Part shown: positions 1-7,054 of the stretch, piece by piece
Numbering within the stretch: position 1 is the first letter of the stretch
Layout of the letters: every line of letters begins with the position of its first letter
Assembly (NCBI GenBank): GCA_947166165.1
Contig: CAMVDK010000110.1
Span: 1-9,934, forward strand
Origin: an uncultured Porphyromonadaceae bacterium
GTDB lineage: Bacteria > Bacteroidota > Bacteroidia > Bacteroidales > Muribaculaceae
Direction: 5' to 3'
Length of the DNA: 9,934 bases
The notes under the pieces: model-generated
What the model was told of the DNA's origin: nothing
Database searches by the model: none
Seen by the model: the letters and a program-made list of their open reading frames with translations, nothing else
Position numbers and translations under genes: made by a program

Positions 1-471
1 GGAGAACGAGTGAAAAAATACCGCTGTGAGCCATTTAGCGACTACCAAATAAGAGCTCGAATAGGGTCAGGAGGTGTGTATAACCACGAAGCCCCGAAAC
101 TGTCGCCAATCAATATAGAACGGATGAAACATATAAAACCTGGAGGCAATTGGACCGACATTCCATTCAATCTTTTACCCAAAGGAATGAAAGCTGCCAA
201 TCGAGGCGATCACACTAAGCGATATGGACGAGTTGCTCCCGATGGCCTTTCATCAACAATTCTTACCAAATGCGACCCCCATTGGGGTGCATATTTCCAT
301 TATGAGCAAGACAGGTCATTCACCGTTCGCGAAGCGGCTCGAATACAGTCTTTCCCTGATTCCTTTATCTTCAGTGGGAATCTGGCAGAGCAGTTCGCTC
401 AAGTGGGCAACGCCGTTCCTCCTCTATTGGCTAAAGCCATAGGATTGTCAATCAAAAAAATATTAGAATAA
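1..471 (+). CDS. C5-cytosine DNA methyltransferase, C-terminal part (5' end outside window)
   Basis: Transfers a methyl group from S-adenosylmethionine to C5 of cytosine, here as the protective half of a type II restriction-modification pair. The reading frame is open from base 1, and the GTG at 10 is only an internal valine codon, so the gene continues to the left. What is visible is the target-recognition region and the end of the catalytic domain. Counting from that GTG as residue 1, there is a YNHE/LSP.N.ER segment (about 24-38), conserved motif IX (RSFTVREAARIQSFPD, 102-117) and motif X (QVGNAVPP, 131-138), which closes the cofactor fold. Motif IV (PC) and motif VI (ENV) must lie upstream. 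The stop TAA (469-471) shares its last A with the ATG of the next gene, so the two are translationally coupled. The YNHE...DHTKRYGR...TKCDPHWG pattern resembles the stand-alone C5 methyltransferases of Bacteroidota and Proteobacteria. Specificity cannot be read from this fragment. Confidence 0.93.
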   Translation, partial: GERVKKYRCEPFSDYQIRARIGSGGVYNHEAPKLSPINIERMKHIKPGGNWTDIPFNLLPKGMKAANRGDHTKRYGRVAPDGLSSTILTKCDPHWGAYFHYEQDRSFTVREAARIQSFPDSFIFSGNLAEQFAQVGNAVPPLLAKAIGLSIKKILE

Positions 472-1382
472 TGGCTGGATATATCTCAGAGTTTTTCGGG
501 TATGCAGCAACCGATGCAACTTTGACATCAATAAAAGCCGCTGCCAGTAACCGCTGTCCTTTCTTAGGCTCATACTGTACAAAATTATTATCAAGGACAA
601 AGGAGTATTCGGGTGTTTGCGCCATTAGACAAAAAACTGAAGGCTCCCCAACTGTAATTTGCTGTCCTATCAGATTGTATGCAGAAAACCACAAACTGCT
701 ATACGACATTTCCAATATGGCATTTGGCAGAAAACTGAATCTTTATGCCGGTCGGTTGGCGGTTGAAAAAGCAAAATGTGAGAAAGGGGCTGTTGCGGTT
801 TTTGGCAAAGGTTGGGGAGGCGAGCTGAGGTTGCCAAAACGAAAAGGCACCGGCTCATATTTTGTAGATTGGGTGCTGGCCCGATTAGATGGTCGCGGTG
901 AGTTGGCCGAAATTACGGCCATAGAAGTCCAAACCATCGACGCGACAGGCAACTATCAAAATGCCCGAATCGCACTTTTAAACGGGCGTAAACTGGTAGC
1001 AGACACTGTTGGTCTGAATTGGGAGAATGTGTCAAAACGCATCATTCCGCAAATTATCTATAAAGGCCAAGTGCTTCAACGCGAGGACTTGTGTAAGAGT
1101 GGGTTGTTTTTTGTAGCTCCAAGACCCGTGTTCGAACGAGTGATTGAGCGATTGGGAGGAAGAGAGAAACTGCCTGAGTTTCCCGCCCAACCAGCCTCGG
1201 TCCACTTTGTGTCCTACGACTTGATTGCCGATTTCGAGCAAACCGATGGAAAAATTGCTCCGATTGGAATGGTGGATCAGCACAACACAACAGTTTATAA
1301 GATACAAGAAGCCTTTTCTTCGGTAAGCCTTCCAGAGGGAAACATTTATCGCGATGCCATAATCCGCTCATTATATGGTTAA
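471..1382 (+). CDS. NotI-like type II restriction endonuclease
   Basis: Predicted to cleave double-stranded DNA at the site protected by the upstream methyltransferase. At 303 aa it matches the NotI family along its first half, as I recall the NotI sequence: an ISEFFG start (5-10), a CPFL motif (29-32), SGVC (47-50), CP (65-66), then GGEL (116-119), FVDW (131-134) and IEVQT (151-155). In NotI, four cysteines bind an iron atom in a small Cys4 fold in front of a PD-(D/E)xK-type nuclease core. The likely ligands here are C29, C50, C65 and one of C36 or C64. D133, E152 and Q154 are the likely catalytic set (D...ExQ). The ATG overlaps the methyltransferase stop by one base. Its own stop lies inside the start of the outer-membrane protein gene. 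The reading frame is intact, so the enzyme is probably functional. The second half is less similar, so the recognition site may differ from that of NotI. Confidence 0.85.
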   Translation: MAGYISEFFGYAATDATLTSIKAAASNRCPFLGSYCTKLLSRTKEYSGVCAIRQKTEGSPTVICCPIRLYAENHKLLYDISNMAFGRKLNLYAGRLAVEKAKCEKGAVAVFGKGWGGELRLPKRKGTGSYFVDWVLARLDGRGELAEITAIEVQTIDATGNYQNARIALLNGRKLVADTVGLNWENVSKRIIPQIIYKGQVLQREDLCKSGLFFVAPRPVFERVIERLGGREKLPEFPAQPASVHFVSYDLIADFEQTDGKIAPIGMVDQHNTTVYKIQEAFSSVSLPEGNIYRDAIIRSLYG

Positions 1383-3711
1383 TAACGACAAACAATCACA
1401 CACCTGGTGCATGGCGGCGATGTGCATGGCGATTGTTGCCTTGTGCCTGGCCACGGGGTGCTCCACTACGGCGAGGCTCGGTGAGAACGAGCAGCTCTAC
1501 ACCGGCGTCAAGGCCCTGCGCTATCACCAGGACAGCGTGAAAATCGACCCCGCCGTCAAGGACCAGATATTCGAGGCCATCAACGTCAAACCCAACAACC
1601 CGCTCTACTCACCCTACTATCGAACGCCCTTCCCCATCGGGTTGTGGATTTACAACAGCATCGACCCCAACGCCAAAGGCTTCAAAGGCTGGCTCTACAA
1701 GCACTTTTCGGCACGTCCGGTCACCATACAGCGCGTCAAGCCCGCCACGCGCGTCGACATGATCAACACCCTGCTGCGCAACAACGGCTACTTCACCTCT
1801 AGCGCCAGCTACACGCTCAACCAGGGCAAGAGCCCCAAGAAGGCGAGCATCACCTACGATGTGCACGTGGCCGAGCCCTACCGCATCGGCTCCATCCGTT
1901 ACCTCGAGGCCACCGACGCCCAAGGACGCATCATCGACTCGCTGGCCCGCGCCCATCCCTATCTGCGCACCGGCAACCGCTACTGCCTCGACTCGCTCAA
2001 CAAGGTGCGCATCGACATCACCAACACCCTGCGCAACCGTGGCTACTACTACTTTCGCCCCGAGTACATCCAGTATCTGGCCGACAGCGTGGCGCAGCGC
2101 GGCGTGATCGACATGCGGCTCGTCATGGCGCCCGATGTGCCCAATCAGGCCGAGCACCGCTACCTGACCGGCTCCATCACCGCCACCGTGCTGCCCAGCG
2201 GCGGCCCCACCGCCGATGTCGACACCGTGGTCACCGACCGCATGACCATCATCCGGCACGAACCCGTGAGGCTGCGCTCCAGCGTGATCAACTCCAACGT
2301 GCTCGCACGCACGGGGCGCCCCTTCAGGGTGAGCAGCCTCGACCGCACCCAGCTCGCCCTGTCGCGAATGGGCATCTTCAGCAGCATCGACATGAAGGCC
2401 ACCCCGCGCGACACCGTGCTCCCCAATGGCGACGGAATCCTCGACCTCGACCTGGTCGCCGTGGTCGACAAACCCTGGGAGGTGAAGCTCGAGGTGCAGG
2501 GCACCAGCAAGAGCAACTCCTTCATCGGACCCGCCCTCCAGCTCGGACTGGGACACAACAACCTCTTCGGCGGCGGCGAGCGCCTCAACCTCAACCTGAA
2601 CGGCTCCTACGAGTGGCAGACCGGCAAGGGCAGCAGCATCAAGAACACCGACTTCAACTCCTACGAGGTGGGCATCGAGGCCACCCTCGCCGTGCCACGA
2701 CTGCTGGCACCCAAATTCGTCGACCGGAGCCGGAGATTCCTGAACTGGACACGCTTCAACCTCAAAGCCAATCTGATGAACCGCCCGCGCTTCTTCAAGA
2801 TGCTGCAACTGGGTGGCGGCATGACCTGGGAATGGCACGCCAACAAGCACTCGCTCAACGAATTCACGCCTTTCGAACTCACCTACAACAAGCTGCTCAA
2901 CGTCACCGACACCTTTGCCACCACGTTGGTCATGAACCCGGTGCTGCTGTTGAGTTTCGACGATGTGTTCATCCCAAAAATGGCATACTCCTACACCTAC
3001 GACAACGATTTCGGCCCCAACCACATCACCTGGCGCAGCACCGTGTCCGAGGCCGGCCACGTGTTCGCCGGGATGTGGCACATGGTGGGACGCGGCGACC
3101 GCAAGACGATGATGGGCACGCCGTTCTCGCAATTCGTCAAGGCCGAGACGCAATTGATATGGACCCGGCGATTGTTCGGTGAGCACAAAATCGTGGGGCG
3201 CGTCTTCGTCGGAGCCGCCGTCAGCACCAGCGACTCGCTCGGCGTGCCCTACCGCGAGCAGTTCTACATCGGCGGCGCCAACTCGGTGCGCGCCTTCACC
3301 GTGCGCACCATCGGCCCCGGTAGTTTCCATCCCCAAACCCGCGACGCGTACAGCTACTTCGACCAGACGGGCACGTTCAAGTTCGAGACCAACTGGGAAT
3401 ACCGATTCCCCATACTGGGATACTTCAAGGGAGCCGTGTTTGTCGATGCCGGCAACATCTGGCTGCTGAAGGTCGACGACTACGACAAGGCGCTCCGCCC
3501 CGACGGCAAATTCAAGATGAAAAACTTCTTCAAGGAACTGGCCGTGGGCACCGGGCTGGGCATCCGCTTCGACATGGACATGCTCGTGGTGCGTGCCGAC
3601 CTGGGCATCGGCCTCCACCTGCCCTACGAAACCAGCCGCAGCGGGTGGTACAACATCCCCCGCTTCAAAGACGGCCTGGCCTTCCACCTGGCCATCGGCT
3701 ACCCATTCTGA
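1375..3711 (+). CDS. BamA/TamA-family outer-membrane assembly lipoprotein (TamL-like)
   Basis: A 778-aa Omp85-superfamily protein, expected in the outer membrane and acting in insertion or maintenance of outer-membrane components. The N-terminus is a lipoprotein signal: a hydrophobic stretch at 13-27 followed by the lipobox ATGC, with C29 as the lipidated residue. In Bacteroidota, lipidated members of this family have been called TamL. POTRA-like modules occupy roughly 115-365, and the 16-strand barrel about 366-778. Barrel hallmarks seen are GGGERLNLNLNG (399-410), the L6 motif VRAF (638-641, VRGF in most members), N-EYRFPI (673-680), GAVFVDAGNIW (686-696) and a terminal Phe after GLAFHLAIGYPF, a typical beta-signal. 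The first ATG (1375) lies 8 bases inside the endonuclease gene. An ATG at 1411 would also leave a signal peptide but without its K6/H9 charge. No tamB-like gene follows; the next gene is convergent. Codon use is far more G+C-rich than in either neighbour. Confidence 0.88.
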   Translation: MVNNDKQSHTWCMAAMCMAIVALCLATGCSTTARLGENEQLYTGVKALRYHQDSVKIDPAVKDQIFEAINVKPNNPLYSPYYRTPFPIGLWIYNSIDPNAKGFKGWLYKHFSARPVTIQRVKPATRVDMINTLLRNNGYFTSSASYTLNQGKSPKKASITYDVHVAEPYRIGSIRYLEATDAQGRIIDSLARAHPYLRTGNRYCLDSLNKVRIDITNTLRNRGYYYFRPEYIQYLADSVAQRGVIDMRLVMAPDVPNQAEHRYLTGSITATVLPSGGPTADVDTVVTDRMTIIRHEPVRLRSSVINSNVLARTGRPFRVSSLDRTQLALSRMGIFSSIDMKATPRDTVLPNGDGILDLDLVAVVDKPWEVKLEVQGTSKSNSFIGPALQLGLGHNNLFGGGERLNLNLNGSYEWQTGKGSSIKNTDFNSYEVGIEATLAVPRLLAPKFVDRSRRFLNWTRFNLKANLMNRPRFFKMLQLGGGMTWEWHANKHSLNEFTPFELTYNKLLNVTDTFATTLVMNPVLLLSFDDVFIPKMAYSYTYDNDFGPNHITWRSTVSEAGHVFAGMWHMVGRGDRKTMMGTPFSQFVKAETQLIWTRRLFGEHKIVGRVFVGAAVSTSDSLGVPYREQFYIGGANSVRAFTVRTIGPGSFHPQTRDAYSYFDQTGTFKFETNWEYRFPILGYFKGAVFVDAGNIWLLKVDDYDKALRPDGKFKMKNFFKELAVGTGLGIRFDMDMLVVRADLGIGLHLPYETSRSGWYNIPRFKDGLAFHLAIGYPF

Positions 3712-3756
3712 TTCTGCCTATAACGACCGCTTTGTCATCAAGCACAAAGACTCAAA
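3712..3756. terminator. convergent intergenic gap with nested inverted repeats, possible bidirectional terminator
   Basis: The 45-base gap between the ends of two convergent genes holds two nested dyads. The outer one is TTCTGATT (3706-3713) against AATCAGAA (3755-3762). The inner one is CTTTGT (3730-3735) against ACAAAG (3744-3749) with an 8-base loop. There is no strong T tract on either side. Position favours a terminator, but the stems are short and A/T-rich. Confidence 0.25.
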
Positions 3757-5214
3757 TCAGAAAAGCGAATCATCATCATCACCTATTTCGGGCCATGTAG
3801 CAGCGGGCCGCACCTTGGGCTTATCATCGAGTTGAGGCGATTCAGGGCCAAGCCTAATAGGCGAAGGTCTTGGTGGCATATAGGATATCTGGCAAGGGGC
3901 GGGTTGTGTAAGTGGTATGTTGGTGATGCTTTTATGGTCATCCCACTTCAGCATATTACGGTACAGGTCGATGCGCTTGGGCTGGTTCTTTTCCCCGGTG
4001 ATGATATAATAGGTAGCATAGTTCTCGTTGATTTTCAACAGGAAAGCCTCGCGAATGCGGGCGCACTTCTCGTTGATTGAGTTGTTGGTGGGGTCAGTTA
4101 CGTCATCAATACTACGGCGTGCCTTATCGGATAGTTCGCCACCGCGTAAGAGCTTGTAAATCGCAGCCAACTCATCGCGGTAGTCAGGCAGTTGCTTAAA
4201 GCGGATTCCACTGGTGTGACGAAGAAAAAGGAAATAGACGGCCTTGACCAGCGGGGTCATTGAAATCTCCAAATTGTCGTAGTCAGTCAGCACAATGCGG
4301 AAATCTTTAGTCACTAGCATGCGGCTCAACGTTATTTCGGGTTCCACCAGTTGATGCAGGAGCATTTCGCTCACGCCGTGCAAGCGTAGCTGTTCGATTT
4401 TTTCCTGGACTTCATACAGCAATTGTCGCACATCGTCATCATAAGTTGCATCAGCCCTCGTATCGTCAGGAACATAGTTCGGATTAATGGGCCTGATGAA
4501 CGATGAATGCATTTCGTATTCGGGATACAGCGTTTCTTGGATTTCTTCTTCGCTGTAGCCCTGTTTACGCATGTCTTGTTCGCGGCATCTGTCTACCAGT
4601 TCCTCAAAGGACAGTTCGGCCAATGCTGGATTTTGCGCCTTGAGTTGTTCCACACGGGGAATCCACGAGTCGTACTCCTTGTGCCATTCAGCTTCTCGGC
4701 GTTCGCGTTCCTTACGTTTGCGTTCGGCTTCTTTACGCTTTGCACGGTCATCGGCCTCAAGATGGGCTTGGTTGATGGTTTCCTGGAGACGCAGGGTGGT
4801 GTCGATCACGTGCCCCAAGAGCGTAGTGGCGGCGAGCGGGCCTGACAATGGGGCATACCAGAAGCCATTGACATTTTCGTAGGGGCTGTCGCTGAAAAGC
4901 ATCACGCCCGGAGGCAAATCGGCGCGTCGCGAGTCGGGCGCGAGGTGTTCTGCTAACTCAACCGTGGTTAACGGTTCGGGCAGCGACTTGATGTCGGGTT
5001 TGAGCCATTGCAGCTGGTTGGGAGTGGCCGCCAGCTGGAGCGTGGGCAGGTAGCGAAACCGCAGGCCGCAGGTTTCACGCATCGCTTGGTCGATATGCTG
5101 CCACTGGTGTCGCAATGCGGCATTCACCGCCATGTGCGGGTAGCTCTCGAAATAGATGGCTTCGTCGGCGCGTGGGTGGAACGGCAAGTTTTCGAAGGTC
5201 AGACGTCGGGTCAT
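3757..5214 (-). CDS. hypothetical protein, paralogue A (charged insert, possible C-terminal winged helix)
   Basis: A 485-aa protein of no family I can name, without signal peptide or membrane segment, so probably cytoplasmic. Four parts are visible. A conserved N-terminal block (1-71) contains NLPF, DEAIYFE and GLRFRYLP. A variable part follows to about 150. A strongly charged Arg/Lys/Glu helix (about 152-182) continues into a helical stretch to about 235, probably a coiled coil. A conserved C-terminal domain spans 262-424. It is followed by a Pro-rich tail ending in an acidic DDDDSLF. The C-terminal domain (RIVLTDYDNLEISMTP, VKAVYFLFLRH, ..INEKCARIREAF.., YYIITG) has the order of elements of an OmpR/PhoB winged helix: strand pair, a first helix beginning TP, recognition helix, wing. 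That reading is inference only. The gene lies 21 bases downstream of its paralogue in the same direction, so the two are probably one transcript. The ATG is supported because the paralogue's start aligns with it. Confidence 0.85.
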   Translation of the reverse strand: MTRRLTFENLPFHPRADEAIYFESYPHMAVNAALRHQWQHIDQAMRETCGLRFRYLPTLQLAATPNQLQWLKPDIKSLPEPLTTVELAEHLAPDSRRADLPPGVMLFSDSPYENVNGFWYAPLSGPLAATTLLGHVIDTTLRLQETINQAHLEADDRAKRKEAERKRKERERREAEWHKEYDSWIPRVEQLKAQNPALAELSFEELVDRCREQDMRKQGYSEEEIQETLYPEYEMHSSFIRPINPNYVPDDTRADATYDDDVRQLLYEVQEKIEQLRLHGVSEMLLHQLVEPEITLSRMLVTKDFRIVLTDYDNLEISMTPLVKAVYFLFLRHTSGIRFKQLPDYRDELAAIYKLLRGGELSDKARRSIDDVTDPTNNSINEKCARIREAFLLKINENYATYYIITGEKNQPKRIDLYRNMLKWDDHKSITNIPLTQPAPCQISYMPPRPSPIRLGPESPQLDDKPKVRPAATWPEIGDDDDSLF

Positions 5215-5235
5215 GGAGGCGAGTAATAATGGGTG

Positions 5236-6471
5236 TTATATTATGCTACAATTAGGATTGAACTTGAGTGGTTTCTTGATGTGTGCGCTCTCGACAAATG
5301 ACTGGTGAAAATCATCGGGGTCACAAATAATCTCGGGAAGATACTTGTTGATATCCGTCTCCCAAATCACACTCTTGCGGTTGAGTGAAATACTTTTCCG
5401 TGAGTTACGGCCGCCGTAAATGAAATACTTGGAAGCGAGGTCGTGCCGCATCTTGAGCAGAAAAGCCTCGCGAATGCGAGCGCACTTTTCGTTAATGGAG
5501 TTGTTGTGGCAGTCGGTCACGGCATCGATGCTGCGTCGTGCCTTGTCGGAGAGCACGCCTCCTCGTAGAATGCGGTATATTTCACCTAGCTCATGACGGT
5601 GACGTTCTAGTTCGATGAAGGCAAAACCGTTACGATGTCGCAGAAAAAGAAAATACACGGCTTTGACCAATGGGGGCATTTCAATCTCCATGTCGCCATA
5701 GTCAGGTAGTAAAATGCGATAATCTCGAGTAATCACCATTCGACTCGCCTTTTGCTCTTTCCGTACCAAGGCGCTCAACACCATCTCACTCACACCCATC
5801 ACGCGCAGTTTGTCGATGCGCTGCTGCGCCTCGGCCAACAGTTCCAGCACTTCTTCATTGAAGCAGGAGTCGGCATTGTAAGTGCATTCGGGCGAAGCGG
5901 TTTTTTTACGCAGGTAGCCACGCCATATCGAGAGCATGACCTGTGGCCCGCTATCATCGTAGTCTGCCTCGTCATTTTGATCCTCCGTAGCAGGTTCTTT
6001 AAATTTTACGCACTGCGTGAGCTGCCTGACAGCTTGGTCGAAAACATCCATATAATTTCGCTCCGACACCCGCTTCAGTGGCACATACTCCATCGTGTAG
6101 CGACGACCGAGAACCCCCCATCCCGTTTCTTTCAATCGACCGATGGCCGGGGGCATGGAATACTTGTGATGTGTCCCTTCCTCAAAATCGAGTAGCGATG
6201 GCAGTGGAATCCGCACCACCTGTCGAGCCTCCTGAGCCTTGATTGAGGGTGCATGCCAGCGTAGTTGAGCATTGCTGATGCAACGAAATGCCTGAGGCAA
6301 GTACCAAAACTGTAACCCATAGTCGGCTGTGAACTGAGCATTTAGCTCGCGCCAGTGTAGGGAGAGTACTCGGTTGATGGCTTTATCGTAGCGGCCCTCG
6401 ATATAAATCAGTTCATCGCTCGATGGTTCAAAAGGCAGTGAAGTGAGTGTGATGGTTTGTTTCTCGGTCAT
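5236..6471 (-). CDS. hypothetical protein, paralogue B
   Basis: A 411-aa protein, the first gene of a tandem paralogous pair. It shares two regions with its neighbour: the N-terminal block (1-75: LPF, DELIYIEG, GLQFWYLP) and the C-terminal domain (207-370). In the latter a hand count gives roughly 55-60% identity, including an 18-residue identical run at 323-340 (NNSINEK..IREAFLLK) and the string VKAVYFLFLRH (269-279). The middle differs completely: there is no Arg/Glu-rich helix, and an acidic patch (about 162-173) replaces it. No signal peptide or membrane helix is seen. The function is unknown; the conserved C-terminal domain could be a winged-helix DNA-binding or protein-interaction module, which is inference. 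The start at 6471 is supported by alignment with paralogue A (MT..., then LPF). A promoter-like pair at 6476-6506 sits almost against the start codon. Confidence 0.85.
   Translation of the reverse strand: MTEKQTITLTSLPFEPSSDELIYIEGRYDKAINRVLSLHWRELNAQFTADYGLQFWYLPQAFRCISNAQLRWHAPSIKAQEARQVVRIPLPSLLDFEEGTHHKYSMPPAIGRLKETGWGVLGRRYTMEYVPLKRVSERNYMDVFDQAVRQLTQCVKFKEPATEDQNDEADYDDSGPQVMLSIWRGYLRKKTASPECTYNADSCFNEEVLELLAEAQQRIDKLRVMGVSEMVLSALVRKEQKASRMVITRDYRILLPDYGDMEIEMPPLVKAVYFLFLRHRNGFAFIELERHRHELGEIYRILRGGVLSDKARRSIDAVTDCHNNSINEKCARIREAFLLKMRHDLASKYFIYGGRNSRKSISLNRKSVIWETDINKYLPEIICDPDDFHQSFVESAHIKKPLKFNPNCSII
5362..5853 (-). repeat. duplicated C-terminal domain coding segment, copy 1 (copy 2 at 3943-4431)
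   Basis: This segment encodes the conserved C-terminal domain of paralogue B and matches 3943-4431 in paralogue A. Nucleotide similarity remains high in the core: 5461-5506 and 4043-4087 differ at only a few bases, mostly third codon positions. This indicates an old tandem gene duplication in which the middle of the gene diverged or was replaced. Confidence 0.75.
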
Positions 6472-6475
6472 CGTG

Positions 6476-6506
6476 CAAAATTATAACAATTTCCTGGATG
6501 GTGCAA
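6476..6506 (-). promoter_or_regulatory. candidate Bacteroidota promoter for the paralogue pair
   Basis: On the minus strand TAATTTTG (complement of 6476-6483) fits the -7 consensus TAnnTTTG exactly. A TTG (complement of 6504-6506) lies 20 bases upstream as a -33 element. Only four bases separate the -7 element from the ATG at 6471. A transcript from here would be leaderless or nearly so. It lies in the 50-base gap after the lipoprotein gene. Confidence 0.5.
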
Positions 6507-6521
6507 CATGAGAATTCACAT

Positions 6522-7049
6522 TCAATAGGGAGAATGTTCGTTTTCATAATCCTCATGTCCCTCTTCATAGCCATAATAATAACCATCTTGATATCCTTCG
6601 GCATAGGCCTCAATCATCGCTTCATTATCGTAATAGCAGCCGTCATCAAAATTGCAGCCAGATTCCTCACCGTTTTGCCCATCCTCCAATCCTTGCAAAT
6701 AGCCATCGTCATACCCCTCATCGTAGGCTTCTTCGGGGGTCTTGGCATCGATGTGGCGGGGAAGCATCCATCCAGCAGTAATCGTCTGTTGTCGCAACAG
6801 GGCCACTTCCCGCTCGTGCGCTATGAATTCTTCATATCTACGCAGAGGGATATGGCTTGTGTCAGTCTGCCTGTTGTCTGAAAGATAATACGTGGTGTCG
6901 GGCATCTCTTCAGTGATGACCGTGCTGTCGATGACTGTTTCAACAACCACCGAGTCGCACTGAGAATTGTCTTCCGACTGTTGTGGAGAGCGCTCGCAGC
7001 TTGCCGCCAGCATCAACAATAATAAGGCAAGTAGCAGAGGACCTTTCAT
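6522..7049 (-). CDS. lipoprotein with duplicated GX3 (EGYxDGYxxG) repeats
   Basis: A 175-aa predicted lipoprotein. Residues 1-17 form a hydrophobic signal with lipobox LAASC, C18 being lipidated. The next 85 residues are polar and Ser/Thr/Asp/Glu-rich. The C-terminal part carries two blocks in which glycine recurs every fourth residue: G112/116/120/124 and G152/156/160/164, exactly 40 residues apart. Each block is preceded by EAYxEGY. Such GX3 runs are known from Yae1-type deca-GX3 proteins and from assorted bacterial envelope proteins, where they favour helix packing. The tail is rich in Tyr, Asp and Glu. Cys31, Cys132 and Cys138 are additional cysteines. I chose ATG 7049; a TTG at 7058 would add three residues and no better signal. 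It begins 5 bases beyond the stop of the DUF5763-like gene, so both are probably co-transcribed. The substrate or partner is unknown. Confidence 0.82.
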   Translation of the reverse strand: MKGPLLLALLLLMLAASCERSPQQSEDNSQCDSVVVETVIDSTVITEEMPDTTYYLSDNRQTDTSHIPLRRYEEFIAHEREVALLRQQTITAGWMLPRHIDAKTPEEAYDEGYDDGYLQGLEDGQNGEESGCNFDDGCYYDNEAMIEAYAEGYQDGYYYGYEEGHEDYENEHSPY

Positions 7050-7054
7050 GGCAT

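Noticed and set aside
2613..3182. 189-aa plus-strand frame inside the barrel gene
   Set aside because: Arg/Gln/His-rich product from an alternative frame of the same gene; no domain, and the barrel frame has clear family motifs here.
1609..3687. 692-aa open frame on the minus strand opposite the barrel gene
   Set aside because: It is exactly antisense to a well-supported G+C-rich gene. Its product is a low-complexity mix of Val, Gly, Glu, Asp, His and Ala with no motif, as expected when NNC/NNG codons are read backwards.
5752..6195. 147-aa plus-strand frame opposite paralogue B
   Set aside because: Antisense to a domain conserved between two paralogues at the protein level, so the minus strand is the coding one.
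6498..6881. 127-aa hydrophobic plus-strand frame opposite the lipoprotein gene
   Set aside because: The apparent Ile/Phe-rich membrane protein arises from reading the Asp/Glu/Tyr/Gly codons of the repeats in antisense. The minus-strand frame has a signal, a lipobox and repeats.
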